A stretch of DNA of 26,710 nucleotides from an uncultured Eubacteriales bacterium (GCA_900546215.1 URCD01000021.1:1-26710); one strand, 5' to 3'; counted from the stretch's first letter, positions 1 through 8,066 are shown. Numbers and translations are program-made. Notes: generated from the letters alone by a model not told the origin.

Positions 1-542
1 AATTAAGGGATAAAATTAATATTATAAGGAAAATAGTACACGGCGAAAAGGCCGCAAAAACAATTGTTTTTATTAATAACTCGGAGAACATAGAGGTTAC
101 TGTGGAAAAGCTATGCTACCATTCCCTTAAGGCTGTTGGTCTGTACGGCGGTATACGCAGGGACGAGCGGCGAAAGGCAATAAACGATATGATAAGCGGC
201 AAGGCCGAAATCATGGTCGCTTCCGACCTTGTTTCCAGGGGACTGGACATTCCAGGTATAACACATATTATCAATCTGGATATTCCTGAAAACCCTACCA
301 GCTATCTTCACAGAGCAGGCCGCGCAGGCAGAGGCGGAAAACCCGGTAAGGTTATAAGCATTGCCACAATCGGAGAAAAGCGCTATGTCAACAAATGCGC
401 CAAGGCTCTTGGAATAAATGTGGACTATGTACAGATGAGAGAAGGCAAAATGGTGCCGGAGAACACAGTTAAAAAGGTGCCGTTTAAATTAAAAAAGGCT
501 GAAAAAGCAAAGTATTCTGAAAAGAAATTCAAAAACAGATAA
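1..542 (+). CDS. DEAD-box RNA helicase, C-terminal part (5' end outside window)
   Basis: ATP-dependent RNA helicase of the DEAD-box family; members remodel RNA duplexes in ribosome assembly and RNA decay in the cytoplasm. Only the second RecA-like domain is present. The frame is open from base 3 with no stop, so the GTG at 102 is an artefact of truncation: residues upstream of it already match the family (motif IV, TIVFINN, encoded near bases 60-80). Motif V (VASDLVSRGLDIPG) and motif VI (HRAGRAGRGG with its arginine fingers) follow. The tail after about base 440 is short and Lys-rich (KKVPFKLKKAEKAKYSEKK), as in many family members that bind RNA nonspecifically. No strong terminator is visible after the stop. 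Which paralogue this is cannot be told from this fragment. Confidence 0.93.
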   Translation, partial: LRDKINIIRKIVHGEKAAKTIVFINNSENIEVTVEKLCYHSLKAVGLYGGIRRDERRKAINDMISGKAEIMVASDLVSRGLDIPGITHIINLDIPENPTSYLHRAGRAGRGGKPGKVISIATIGEKRYVNKCAKALGINVDYVQMREGKMVPENTVKKVPFKLKKAEKAKYSEKKFKNR

Positions 543-552
543 AATTCTATTG

Positions 553-581
553 TGTTCAGCCAAATTTTAGTATACTATAAT
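553..581 (+). promoter_or_regulatory. Possible promoter of the DUF1292 gene
   Basis: A perfect TATAAT lies at 576-581, about 40 bases before the start codon. The -35 region is poor (TGTTCA at 553-558, 17-base spacing), so the assignment rests on the -10 box. A small hairpin (AATTGC/GCAATT, 579-593) begins within the -10 box and extends into the expected leader. Confidence 0.4.
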
Positions 582-620
582 TGCGTAGCAATTTATAACT
601 AATCTACAAAGGAGAATATA

Positions 621-947
621 ATGAGCGAAAAAAATTGCGGCTGCGGTTGCGGCCATGACCATGATCACGATATGGAAGAACTTAACGAGGAACTTGACAC
701 AATAACTCTCACACTTGATGACGATACAGAACTGCAGTGCTCAATACTTGGAGTTTTTGATGTAGAGGGAATTGAGGATAAAGAGTACATCGCCCTTCTT
801 CCTGAGGACGATGAGACAGTTCTTATCTATCAGTATAAGGAATTGGAAAACGACGAAATCGAGCTTCTTACAATCGAAGACGACGATGAATTTGATAAGG
901 TTTCAGCTGCTTTCGATTCACTTTTTGATGAAGAAGAGGAAGAATAA
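621..947 (+). CDS. DUF1292 family acidic protein with Cys/His-rich N-terminus
   Basis: Small cytoplasmic protein of the DUF1292 (YrzB-like) family, whose molecular role is unknown; it is widespread in Firmicutes. The 108-residue product has the family core from about residue 25 (ITLTLDDDTELQCSILGVF, then EYIALLPEDDETVLIYQY) and an extremely acidic C-terminus ending in five glutamates. Unusual is the N-terminus: residues 6-17 form a Cys-Gly/His-Asp run (CGCGCGHDHDHD) that could bind a transition metal; this is inference. The start is supported by AAGGAGA at 609-615, six bases before ATG. A strong terminator follows immediately, so it is probably monocistronic. Confidence 0.88.
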   Translation: MSEKNCGCGCGHDHDHDMEELNEELDTITLTLDDDTELQCSILGVFDVEGIEDKEYIALLPEDDETVLIYQYKELENDEIELLTIEDDDEFDKVSAAFDSLFDEEEEE

Positions 948-950
948 CAA

Positions 951-990
951 ACAATGCCCTGCGGTTTAGACCGCGGGGCATTGTTTCTTT
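951..990. terminator. Bidirectional rho-independent terminator
   Basis: A 15-bp stem (951-965 with 970-984, one T-G wobble) encloses the loop TTAG and is followed by TTTCTTT. It lies between the convergent DUF1292 gene (ending 947) and the rclA-like gene (ending 1009), so it probably ends both transcripts; the T-rich tail is best for the plus strand. Confidence 0.88.
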
Positions 991-1008
991 GGGGAATATG
1001 GATATTAT

Positions 1009-2361
1009 TTAAACCGCAAATAAATCATTCAAGGCTTCACTCATAGTTGGATGTGTGTATATATTGTCTCTTAATACCCTGTAGTCAGCTTCCATATCCA
1101 TTGCAAGCTTAACTATGTTTATCATTTCATATGACTCTTCGCAAAATAGCATCGCGCCCAGTACCTTATCCGTATCAGCATCAATAACTGCTTTAAGCAA
1201 TCCCGATGTCTGCTTAAGCACCTGTGCCTTTGGAACGGCAGCGGCAGGAAGCTTCGCAACTTTTATTTTATAGCCCTTTTCAAGCGCCTCTTTCTCGCTG
1301 AGCCCAACCCTCGAAAATGAAGGTGAAATAAACACCGAATACGGAACGTTTCTTCTGCTTGAAAGCTTTCTTTCTTCGCCCTTGTTAAGCTGTGATAAAA
1401 CAATACGGCAGTCGTCAAGGGATACATAAGTAAACTGCAGAGAGCCGCATACATCGCCCATCGCCCAGATATTCGACGCCGTAGTTTTCAGTCCGTCATC
1501 AACCTTTACAGCTCCGCGCGCAGTAAGCTCAACTCCTGCTTTATCAGCACAGAGCCCGTCTGTGTTAGGCCTGCGTCCTGTAGCTATTAAAACAGCGTCT
1601 CCGTTTAATATAAAATCATTTTCTTCTTTTTTATAATATACGTCTGCTCCATCTATCTTGTATGTCTTAGCTGAAAAAATAAATGATACTCCATTCTCCT
1701 CCAATACCTTTTGTATTTCATTGGCAATATCCCGGTCCTCCTTAGAGATAAAAACTCCTCCGTCCTGAATGACAGTAACCCTAGAACCGAAATTAGAATA
1801 CATTGAAGCAAATTCAAGTCCTATATATCCTCCTCCGATAATTGTAAGGTTCCTTGGGAGCTTTTCAAGCTCCATAAGGGTTTCGCTTGTAAATACCTTT
1901 GGATTGTTATTAATTCCCTCTATATCGGGTATTACGGCTGTAGAGCCTGTGTTTATAAATATTTTATCAGCTGAAACTTTATTTTCAGCTCCGTCTTTTT
2001 TGATAAGGACCTCCGTATTGCTTAAAAATGAAGCTGTCCCGTCGATAACAGTAACATTAGATAGGTTATTCAGCTTATCATAGTTCTTCTGCCTAAGCAT
2101 TGATGTTACTCTGCGTTTCTCCTCAATGGCCTTTTTATATTTCTCATCCTTTGCGTCAAATGAATCTGTACTGTTAAGCCTCGATAATCCCGAGCTCCTT
2201 ACAAGGGATTTTGAAGGTATACATCCTACATTTATGCAGGTTCCTCCATACATTTTGTTTGACTTTTCAATTACAGCTACCTTTTCTCCTCTTCCAGCCA
2301 AAGCTGCCGCGAGTGTTTTTCCGCCTTTTCCAAATCCGATTATTACAGAATCATATTTCAT
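1009..2361 (-). CDS. rclA: RclA-like FAD-dependent pyridine nucleotide-disulfide oxidoreductase
   Basis: Flavin disulfide reductase. By recall, the 450-residue sequence closely tracks E. coli RclA (YkgC), a cupric reductase protecting against hypochlorous acid: the N-terminus VIIGFGKGGKTLA, MYGGTCINVGCIPSK, DNIWAMGDV-like NIWAMGDVCGSLQFTY, the NVPYSVF block and the end THPTMSEALNDLF. Residues 6-12 begin the FAD Rossmann fold, Cys42 and Cys47 form the redox disulfide, GGGYIG at 177-182 binds the nicotinamide cofactor, and His437/Glu442 form the C-terminal acid-base dyad. It is the last gene of an operon with a rhodanese lipoprotein and an Rrf2 regulator, 4 bases after the latter, which suggests oxidant or reactive-sulfur response. 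The family also includes mercuric reductase, but the MerA C-terminal vicinal cysteines are absent. The physiological substrate is uncertain. Confidence 0.9.
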   Translation of the reverse strand: MKYDSVIIGFGKGGKTLAAALAGRGEKVAVIEKSNKMYGGTCINVGCIPSKSLVRSSGLSRLNSTDSFDAKDEKYKKAIEEKRRVTSMLRQKNYDKLNNLSNVTVIDGTASFLSNTEVLIKKDGAENKVSADKIFINTGSTAVIPDIEGINNNPKVFTSETLMELEKLPRNLTIIGGGYIGLEFASMYSNFGSRVTVIQDGGVFISKEDRDIANEIQKVLEENGVSFIFSAKTYKIDGADVYYKKEENDFILNGDAVLIATGRRPNTDGLCADKAGVELTARGAVKVDDGLKTTASNIWAMGDVCGSLQFTYVSLDDCRIVLSQLNKGEERKLSSRRNVPYSVFISPSFSRVGLSEKEALEKGYKIKVAKLPAAAVPKAQVLKQTSGLLKAVIDADTDKVLGAMLFCEESYEMINIVKLAMDMEADYRVLRDNIYTHPTMSEALNDLFAV

Positions 2362-2365
2362 AGGT

Positions 2366-2785
2366 CTAGCCTTCTCTCTTGAATATTTTTCGGTCTATAT
2401 CATCAATAGTTATTTTTTTAAGGACTTCCCTGCCGGCGTCGTCTATTTCGTCAAAAACATTGTCCATCACCGGTTTCATGCTTCTTGATATTGGGCACTC
2501 GGCGCATTCGCTTCCCGAACGCCAAGATACATTAACTACGCTGTCGTCAGTAGCCCTGAATATATCATATAATGTAACCTTGTCAGCTTCCTTTACGAAA
2601 GCGTACCCTCCCTCAAAGCTCATTTTAGCCTCTGCAAGCCCGGCTTTTTTAAGTTTAGACATTACCTTGCGTACTCTCGCCGGATTAGTACAGACATTTT
2701 CAGCAATCTCCTCGCTTGATTTATGTGTCTTGTTATGATTCAAATAAACCAGCGCATGAACCGCAACAATAAATTCCGCCGTCAT
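2366..2785 (-). CDS. Rrf2 family transcriptional regulator
   Basis: Winged-helix DNA-binding regulator of the Rrf2 family (relatives IscR, NsrR, CymR), 139 residues from the chosen start. The HTH covers about residues 22-50 (SSEEIAENVCTNPARVRKVMSKLKKAGL), followed by a wing (GGYAFVK). A CxxC pair (Cys94, Cys97: SECAECP) lies where many Rrf2 proteins carry cluster- or thiol-sensing cysteines; a third Cys32 is in the HTH. I chose ATG at 2785 because AGGAGTG stands seven bases before it and the product then begins where Rrf2 proteins normally do; a GTG at 2821 in the same frame would overlap the upstream gene. It lies between the rhodanese and rclA genes and probably represses its own operon through the two palindromes at 3272-3314. 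The sensed signal (oxidant, reactive sulfur or electrophile) is inference. Confidence 0.9.
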   Translation of the reverse strand: MTAEFIVAVHALVYLNHNKTHKSSEEIAENVCTNPARVRKVMSKLKKAGLAEAKMSFEGGYAFVKEADKVTLYDIFRATDDSVVNVSWRSGSECAECPISRSMKPVMDNVFDEIDDAGREVLKKITIDDIDRKIFKREG

Positions 2786-2810
2786 ATTATCACTCCTGTT
2801 TTCCTCAGTC

Positions 2811-3254
2811 TCAATCTTCACTTACTGTATCATAAGCCCAATCATTAATACCGCCAAAATCGTAAACCTTTGTGTATCCCATATCAATCAGTTTTTTAGC
2901 CGCCTGCGCGCTTCTGTTTCCAGAACGGCAGTATACTAGAATTTCTGCATTAAAATCAGGAAGCTCAGCCGGAGGCTCGTCCTTAATATTTTCATTGGGA
3001 ATAAGTATTGCACCCGGTATATGCTTCTCATCGTACTCTTCTTTAGTCCTTACATCAAGTATTATGATTTCATCCCCGCTGTCCATCCTTTCCTTTGCTT
3101 CCTCCTGACTTATTTTTTTATATGATTTATCTTCAGTTGTTTGTTCTATCCCCTGTTTTCCATCAGAGCTGTTTTTTGAATTTGCAGATGTTTGGCATGC
3201 TGTAAGCATTAGTGCAGTCAATATGGCTGTCAGTAATAAAGCTCTCTTTCTCAT
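2811..3254 (-). CDS. Rhodanese-domain lipoprotein
   Basis: Secreted, membrane-anchored single-domain rhodanese. The 147-residue product has a lipoprotein signal peptide (MRKR, hydrophobic core, lipobox LTAC with Cys20), a polar linker to about residue 45, then a rhodanese fold: IIILDVRTKEEYDEKHIPGA at 63-82 and the active loop CRSGNRS starting at Cys109, which would carry the persulfide. Members transfer sulfane sulfur to thiols or cyanide, or act as thiol redox proteins outside the membrane. It is the first gene of the operon with the Rrf2 regulator and RclA-like reductase, and has AGGAGGAG seven bases before ATG. The context suggests handling of oxidised or reactive sulfur at the cell surface. 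Confidence 0.9.
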   Translation of the reverse strand: MRKRALLLTAILTALMLTACQTSANSKNSSDGKQGIEQTTEDKSYKKISQEEAKERMDSGDEIIILDVRTKEEYDEKHIPGAILIPNENIKDEPPAELPDFNAEILVYCRSGNRSAQAAKKLIDMGYTKVYDFGGINDWAYDTVSED

Positions 3255-3271
3255 TCTGTCTCCTCCTATCT

Positions 3272-3288
3272 GTAACTATTTCAGTTAC
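3272..3288. promoter_or_regulatory. Operator palindrome 1 (GTAACT-N5-AGTTAC)
   Basis: Perfect 6+6 inverted repeat with a five-base spacer. It lies in the expected 5' leader of the rhodanese-Rrf2-rclA operon, 25 bp centre-to-centre from a second identical-armed palindrome. Probable binding site of the operon's Rrf2 repressor; the protein partner is inferred from gene neighbourhood only. Confidence 0.7.
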
Positions 3289-3295
3289 TTTATGC

Positions 3296-3314
3296 TGTAA
3301 CTATAACAGTTACA
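3296..3314. promoter_or_regulatory. Operator palindrome 2, overlapping the -10 box
   Basis: TGTAACT-N5-AGTTACA, a 7+7 inverted repeat. It fully covers the -10 element (3300-3305) of the minus-strand promoter, a classical repressor position. Same half-site as the palindrome at 3272-3288. Confidence 0.75.
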
Positions 3315-3328
3315 TTTATCCTTGTCAA
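3300..3328 (-). promoter_or_regulatory. Promoter of the rhodanese-Rrf2-rclA operon
   Basis: On the minus strand TTGACA (3328-3323) and TATAGT (3305-3300) are separated by exactly 17 bases. The expected start of transcription is near 3293, leaving a leader of about 40 bases that contains operator palindrome 1. Confidence 0.8.
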
Positions 3329-3398
3329 TAGTTTTTTCAATAATTAGAAATATTAATTATTTCTTATTATTTTTTAATAAAACTAATTATTATTTTCA

Positions 3399-3426
3399 TT
3401 GACTATTTTGTTTATTATTGTATAAT
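3399..3426 (+). promoter_or_regulatory. Promoter of the MarR-ABC exporter operon
   Basis: TTGACT at 3399-3404 and TATAAT at 3421-3426, 16-base spacing, in very AT-rich DNA. Directly downstream, 3436-3454 carries TTAG/CTAA and TAGTTAG elements that could be a MarR operator; the symmetry is too weak to call separately. Confidence 0.7.
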
Positions 3427-3484
3427 ATATAAATGTTAGTTATCTAATAGTTAGCTTCATAAGTATTTAGAAAGGGGTGAAAAA

Positions 3485-3967
3485 ATGGAAAACAAAAGAG
3501 CCGTGGTTCCTGAAATAAAATGCTTTTCAAACATTCTTGGGCGGTTTATAACATATATTGCCGCCGAGTTTAGCCTGTCAGAGCTCACGGGACAGCAGAT
3601 GCATATAATTGGATATATCCAAAAGGAACAGGAAAACGGCAGAGACGTTTTTCAAAAGGATATAGAAAATAAGCTTAATGTTCGTCCTTCCACGGCTACT
3701 GTTATGCTTAAGGTTCTTGAAAAAAACGGATTTATAAGCCGTGAAAGCGTTGCCTCTGACGCAAGGCTTAAAAGACTTGTTCTCACAGAAAAAGCAGAAG
3801 AAGTAAAGGCACGTACATTTCTAATGATGGCGTCTGTCGAGAAGATATTACTAACAGGAATTTCTGATGAAGAAATGGACATATTTTTTAAAGTCATAGA
3901 TAAAATGGAGCTTAATTTACACAAAAATTGCAACATAAAATTTAATCAGCAGCAGGGAGGTAAATAA
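3485..3967 (+). CDS. MarR family transcriptional regulator
   Basis: Winged-helix dimeric repressor, 160 residues. The recognition region lies at about 55-80 (VFQKDIENKLNVRPSTATVMLKVLEKNGFI) and the wing at 84-101, containing the family Asp-x-Arg (SDARLKRLVLT). It is the first gene of an operon and ends one base before the first exporter subunit, the usual arrangement for MarR regulators that control a multidrug exporter in response to its substrate. AAAGGGG stands before ATG with an A-rich spacer. Ligand unknown. Confidence 0.92.
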   Translation: MENKRAVVPEIKCFSNILGRFITYIAAEFSLSELTGQQMHIIGYIQKEQENGRDVFQKDIENKLNVRPSTATVMLKVLEKNGFISRESVASDARLKRLVLTEKAEEVKARTFLMMASVEKILLTGISDEEMDIFFKVIDKMELNLHKNCNIKFNQQQGGK

Positions 3968-3968
3968 A

Positions 3969-5702
3969 ATGGGTATGATTAAACAGTTGGCCGGTTCCGT
4001 CCGACAGTATAAAAAAGATGCCATACTTACTCCTCTTTTTGTAATAGGCGAGGTTGCGCTGGAGGTACTAATTCCTCTTATAATGGCCAATCTTATTGAC
4101 TATTGTATAAATGCAGGAGACATGAATTACGTAATCAAAACAGGAATTATTTTAATTATTCTCTGTATGGCGTCACTTTTTTGCGGAGCTATGAGCGGAA
4201 GATATGCAGCATCGGCCTCAGCCGGATTTGCGGCTAATCTAAGACAGGACATGTACTATAAAGTACAGGAATATTCATTTAAAAATATAGATAAATTTTC
4301 AACGGCTTCAATCGTTACAAGGCTTACAACCGATATAACAAATATCCAGATGGCATTTATGATGCTTATACGTATAGCTGTAAGAAGCCCGATTATGCTT
4401 GTATGTGCATTCTTTGCCGTATTAAGCATAAACAAAAAAATAGCGCTCGTCTATTTGTGTGTAATACCGGTGCTTGGCATAGGACTTTATTTCATTATGA
4501 GCCGTGCCCACCCTATTTTCAAACGCGTATTCAAAAAGTATGATAAGCTCAATGCAATAGTTCAGGAAAACCTCAGAGGAATAAGAGTTGTTAAATCCTT
4601 TGTGCGTGAGGATCATGAGATTGAAAAATTCAACGCATCATCAGAGGATATATATAAGGACTATTCAAAGGTAGAAAAGCTGCTGGCTTTAAACAGCCCC
4701 CTTATGCAGTTTTGCGTATATACCTGTATTCTTTTATCCTGCTGGCTTGGAGCTAAGTTCATTGTCGGCGGGCAGATGCTTACAGGAAACCTTGTCAGCA
4801 TAATGACATACACGATGCAAATACTTATGAGCCTTATGATACTTTCGATGATTTTTGTTATGCTTACTATGGCTAAAACAGCGGCAGAGCGTGTTTGCGA
4901 AATTCTCAACGAAGTTCCGGATATTAAGGATAACGACGCCCCTGTCTACGAAGTAAAGGACGGCTCAGTATCATTCAACGATGTTGATTTCAGCTATGCT
5001 GATGTAGAAGAAAAGCTTAGTCTGAAGCACGTTAATCTTGACATAAAATCCGGAGAGACAGTCGGAATAATCGGTGGAACAGGGTCATCAAAAAGCACCT
5101 TTGTTCAGCTTATCCCCCGCCTTTATGACGTAACCAGCGGTTCAATAACTGTCGGAGGTATTGATGTCAGAAATTATGACCTTGAAACACTTAGAAATGA
5201 AGTTGCTGTTGTACTGCAGAAAAATGTTCTTTTCTCCGGAACAATAAAAGAAAACCTCCGCTGGGGCGATGAAAATGCCACAGACGAGGAGCTTGAAAGA
5301 GTTTGCAGGCTGGCGTGTGCAGACGAGTTTATTGAGCAGTTCCCCGATAGGTATGACACACATATCGAGCAGGGAGGAACAAATGTATCAGGCGGTCAGA
5401 AGCAGAGATTATGTATAGCAAGGGCATTGCTTAAAAAGCCTAAAATCCTTATACTTGACGACTCAACAAGCGCTGTCGATACAGCGACAGACGCCAAAAT
5501 CAGGAAGGCTTTTGCCGATGAAATACCTAATACAACAAAATTTATTATAGCTCAGAGAATATCATCGGTTCAGGATTCCGATAAAATAATTGTGCTTGAC
5601 AACGGTGAAATCAACGCTGTCGGAACACATGACGAGCTTTTGAAATCAAACGCAATTTACCGAGAGGTATATGAATCTCAGACTAAAGGAGGCGAGGAAT
5701 AA
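3969..5702 (+). CDS. ABC exporter half-transporter with degenerate ATPase site
   Basis: Membrane-fused ATP-binding subunit of a type IV ABC exporter, 577 residues: six transmembrane segments within about residues 18-305, then the nucleotide-binding domain. Walker A is GGTGSSKST (369-377), Q-loop Gln417, signature VSGGQ (474-478), Walker B ILILDD (493-498). The catalytic glutamate is Asp498 and the switch histidine is Gln529 (AQR), so its own ATP site is the degenerate one, as in the LmrC, BmrC and TM287 half-transporters. Its canonical signature would complete the active site of the partner encoded directly downstream (stop and start overlap by one base). Export of drugs, peptides or lipids is the family role; the substrate is unknown. 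Confidence 0.94.
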   Translation: MGMIKQLAGSVRQYKKDAILTPLFVIGEVALEVLIPLIMANLIDYCINAGDMNYVIKTGIILIILCMASLFCGAMSGRYAASASAGFAANLRQDMYYKVQEYSFKNIDKFSTASIVTRLTTDITNIQMAFMMLIRIAVRSPIMLVCAFFAVLSINKKIALVYLCVIPVLGIGLYFIMSRAHPIFKRVFKKYDKLNAIVQENLRGIRVVKSFVREDHEIEKFNASSEDIYKDYSKVEKLLALNSPLMQFCVYTCILLSCWLGAKFIVGGQMLTGNLVSIMTYTMQILMSLMILSMIFVMLTMAKTAAERVCEILNEVPDIKDNDAPVYEVKDGSVSFNDVDFSYADVEEKLSLKHVNLDIKSGETVGIIGGTGSSKSTFVQLIPRLYDVTSGSITVGGIDVRNYDLETLRNEVAVVLQKNVLFSGTIKENLRWGDENATDEELERVCRLACADEFIEQFPDRYDTHIEQGGTNVSGGQKQRLCIARALLKKPKILILDDSTSAVDTATDAKIRKAFADEIPNTTKFIIAQRISSVQDSDKIIVLDNGEINAVGTHDELLKSNAIYREVYESQTKGGEE

Positions 5703-7624
5703 TGGCACAGGAAACAAGACCAATGATGGGACGCGGTCCAAGAGGCGGAGCCAGAGGCCCTCGTCCAAAAGTTGACAACGCAGGTAAAACAATCAAGCGT
5801 CTTATGAGCTATGTAGGAAAATATAAAATACAGTTTGCTTTTGTTATTGTCTGTATAATAGTCAGCGCCATTGCAAACGTTCAGGGTTCCCTTTTCATAC
5901 AGAAGGTAATCGATGATTATATCACTCCTATGCTTGCCACCGGAAGCAGGGATTTTACCGCCTTTGCAGGAGCCATTGTAAAAATGGGAATAATATTTGC
6001 AGTCGGTATCTTTGCCACTCTGTTTTATAACAGAACAATGGTAGGAATATCACAGGGTGTTCTCAAGCAGGTTCGTGACGATATGTTCGCACATATGCAG
6101 ACACTTCCGATAAAATATTTTGACACTCATACTCACGGCGACCTGATGAGCCACTATACAAACGATACTGATACGCTTCGTCAGATGCTTTCACAGTCAT
6201 TGCCAATGTTCATTTCATCAGCAATTACTATTGTGTCAGTGGCGGTTGCTATGTTAAGATCAAGTATATGGCTTACACTTTTTGTTGCAGTGTTTATATT
6301 CCTTATGCTTCAGGTTACAAAAAAGATTGCCGGAAATTCATCCAAGTTTTTTATAAAGCAGCAAAAATCTCTTGGTGAGCTTAACGGATATATAGAGGAA
6401 ATGATAAATGGGCAGAAGGTAATTAAGGTATTCTGCCATGAAGATAAAGCAAAGGAAGGCTTTGACAACAAGAATGAGGAGCTTCGTCAGAATATGACCA
6501 GCGCAAACAAGTTTGCCAACATCCTCATGCCTGTTATGATGAACTTAGGAAATCTTGAATACGTATGTATTGCTATTCTGGGCGGATTTCTTGCCATTAA
6601 CGGTATAGGCGGCCTTACTCTTGGTATAATAGCCTCCTTCCTCTCTCTTTCTAAAAGCCTCACAAATCCCATCAGCCAGATATCGCAGCAGCTTAACTCA
6701 GTTGTTATGGCTCTCGCTGGCGCTGAGCGTATATTTGAGCTTATGGATGAGAAACCCGAGATTGACGATGGCAGGGTTACTCTTGTAAATGTTGAAAGAA
6801 ATGATGACGGTACGCTTATTGAGTCTAAGAAACGTACTCACATATGGGCATGGAAGGTTCCCTCAGATAACGGTCACGAATACGTTGAACTTAAGGGAGA
6901 CGTACGCTTCCATGATGTAGATTTCGGTTATGAGGAAGGCAAGTCAATACTTCATGATATTTCATTGTTTGCCAAGCCCGGTCAGAAAATTGCATTCGTA
7001 GGAGCTACAGGAGCAGGAAAGACCACAATAACAAATCTTATAAACCGTTTCTATGATATACAGGACGGAGTTATAACCTACGACGGCATTGACGTTAAAA
7101 ACATAAAGAAGGACGACCTGCGTCATTCTCTTGGCATAGTTCTTCAGGATGTTAACCTGTTCACAGGAACAATTATGGATAATATACGTTACGGGCGTCT
7201 TGACGCTACCGATGAAGAGGTAATTGCAGCCGCCAAGCTTGCCAACGCGCATGACTTTATTATGATGCTTCCTGATGGATACAACACAATGCTTACAGGC
7301 GACGGCGGAAGCCTCTCACAGGGCCAGCGTCAGCTGATATCAATTGCGAGGGCAGCCGTAGAGGACCCTCCTGTTATGATACTTGATGAAGCTACATCCT
7401 CAATTGATACAAGAACCGAATCCATTGTTCAGGAAGGAATGGACTCGCTTATGGAAGGCAGGACTGTATTTGTCATTGCCCACAGGCTTTCAACTGTTCA
7501 AAACTCCAAGGCAATTATGGTTCTTGAACACGGCGTAATAATTGAAAGAGGAAGCCATGAAGAGCTTATTGAACAAAAAGGCAAGTACTATCAGCTTTAT
7601 ACAGGCGCTTTTGAGCTTGAATAA
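5702..7624 (+). CDS. ABC exporter half-transporter with canonical ATPase site
   Basis: Second half of the heterodimeric exporter, 640 residues. A basic Gly/Arg-rich N-terminus (10-24) precedes six membrane segments (about 42-335). A linker insert at 352-395, typical of LmrD-type subunits, leads to the nucleotide-binding domain: Walker A GATGAGKTT (434-442), Walker B MILDE with Glu563, switch His594 (AHR). Its signature is LSQGQ (538-542) instead of LSGGQ, which pairs with the degenerate site of the partner. The complementary defects in the two subunits are the known pattern for asymmetric heterodimers such as LmrCD and BmrCD. ATG overlaps the upstream TAA by one base, giving translational coupling. 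Confidence 0.94.
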   Translation: MAQETRPMMGRGPRGGARGPRPKVDNAGKTIKRLMSYVGKYKIQFAFVIVCIIVSAIANVQGSLFIQKVIDDYITPMLATGSRDFTAFAGAIVKMGIIFAVGIFATLFYNRTMVGISQGVLKQVRDDMFAHMQTLPIKYFDTHTHGDLMSHYTNDTDTLRQMLSQSLPMFISSAITIVSVAVAMLRSSIWLTLFVAVFIFLMLQVTKKIAGNSSKFFIKQQKSLGELNGYIEEMINGQKVIKVFCHEDKAKEGFDNKNEELRQNMTSANKFANILMPVMMNLGNLEYVCIAILGGFLAINGIGGLTLGIIASFLSLSKSLTNPISQISQQLNSVVMALAGAERIFELMDEKPEIDDGRVTLVNVERNDDGTLIESKKRTHIWAWKVPSDNGHEYVELKGDVRFHDVDFGYEEGKSILHDISLFAKPGQKIAFVGATGAGKTTITNLINRFYDIQDGVITYDGIDVKNIKKDDLRHSLGIVLQDVNLFTGTIMDNIRYGRLDATDEEVIAAAKLANAHDFIMMLPDGYNTMLTGDGGSLSQGQRQLISIARAAVEDPPVMILDEATSSIDTRTESIVQEGMDSLMEGRTVFVIAHRLSTVQNSKAIMVLEHGVIIERGSHEELIEQKGKYYQLYTGAFELE

Positions 7625-7652
7625 AGACAGCCTGTCAAAGGAGATTAGATAA

Positions 7653-8066
7653 ATGAGAGAAAAATTTGCGAAATTCATGGCCGGACGGTATGGCGGAGAC
7701 CAGCTTAACCGAGTTATTTCTATCAGTGCAGTAGTATTTCTTGTAATATCGTTAATAATATCAAGGAAGGTTCCCATATTGGGAACACTTCTTTGGGTAT
7801 TAGCGCTAGCCCTTATAATATTCTGTTATTACAGGACGTTTTCAAGGGATATTGCAAAGCGTTCTGCTGAAAATCAAAAGTTTATGTCGCTTAGATACAA
7901 ACAGGCTGTTAATAAACAGCGCAGGGCTGAAAGGGCCGCGCAGAGCAAGGACTTCAAGTTCTTTAAATGCCCGAAATGCGGAGTACTTAACCGTATTCCA
8001 AGGGGAAAAGGTAAAATCCAGATAACCTGCCCGAAATGCGGAGAGCAATTTATAAGAAAGAGCTGA
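7653..8066 (+). CDS. Small membrane protein with C-terminal zinc ribbon
   Basis: 137-residue protein not recognised beyond its architecture. Two hydrophobic segments at about 20-37 and 42-60 form a hairpin in the membrane, followed by a basic stretch (61-100) and a C-terminal zinc ribbon with two CPKCG knuckles (Cys106/109 and Cys126/129). AAAGGAG stands nine bases before ATG. It lies 28 bases after the exporter gene and 4 bases before the DUF5685 gene, so it probably shares their transcript. A cytoplasmic metal-binding or protein/nucleic-acid-binding tail is likely; function unknown. Confidence 0.82.
   Translation: MREKFAKFMAGRYGGDQLNRVISISAVVFLVISLIISRKVPILGTLLWVLALALIIFCYYRTFSRDIAKRSAENQKFMSLRYKQAVNKQRRAERAAQSKDFKFFKCPKCGVLNRIPRGKGKIQITCPKCGEQFIRKS

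Noticed and set aside
3436..3454. TTAG/CTAA and TAGTTAG elements as a MarR operator
   Set aside because: Position after the -10 box is suitable, but the perfect symmetry is only four bases per arm in AT-rich DNA; too weak to call separately.
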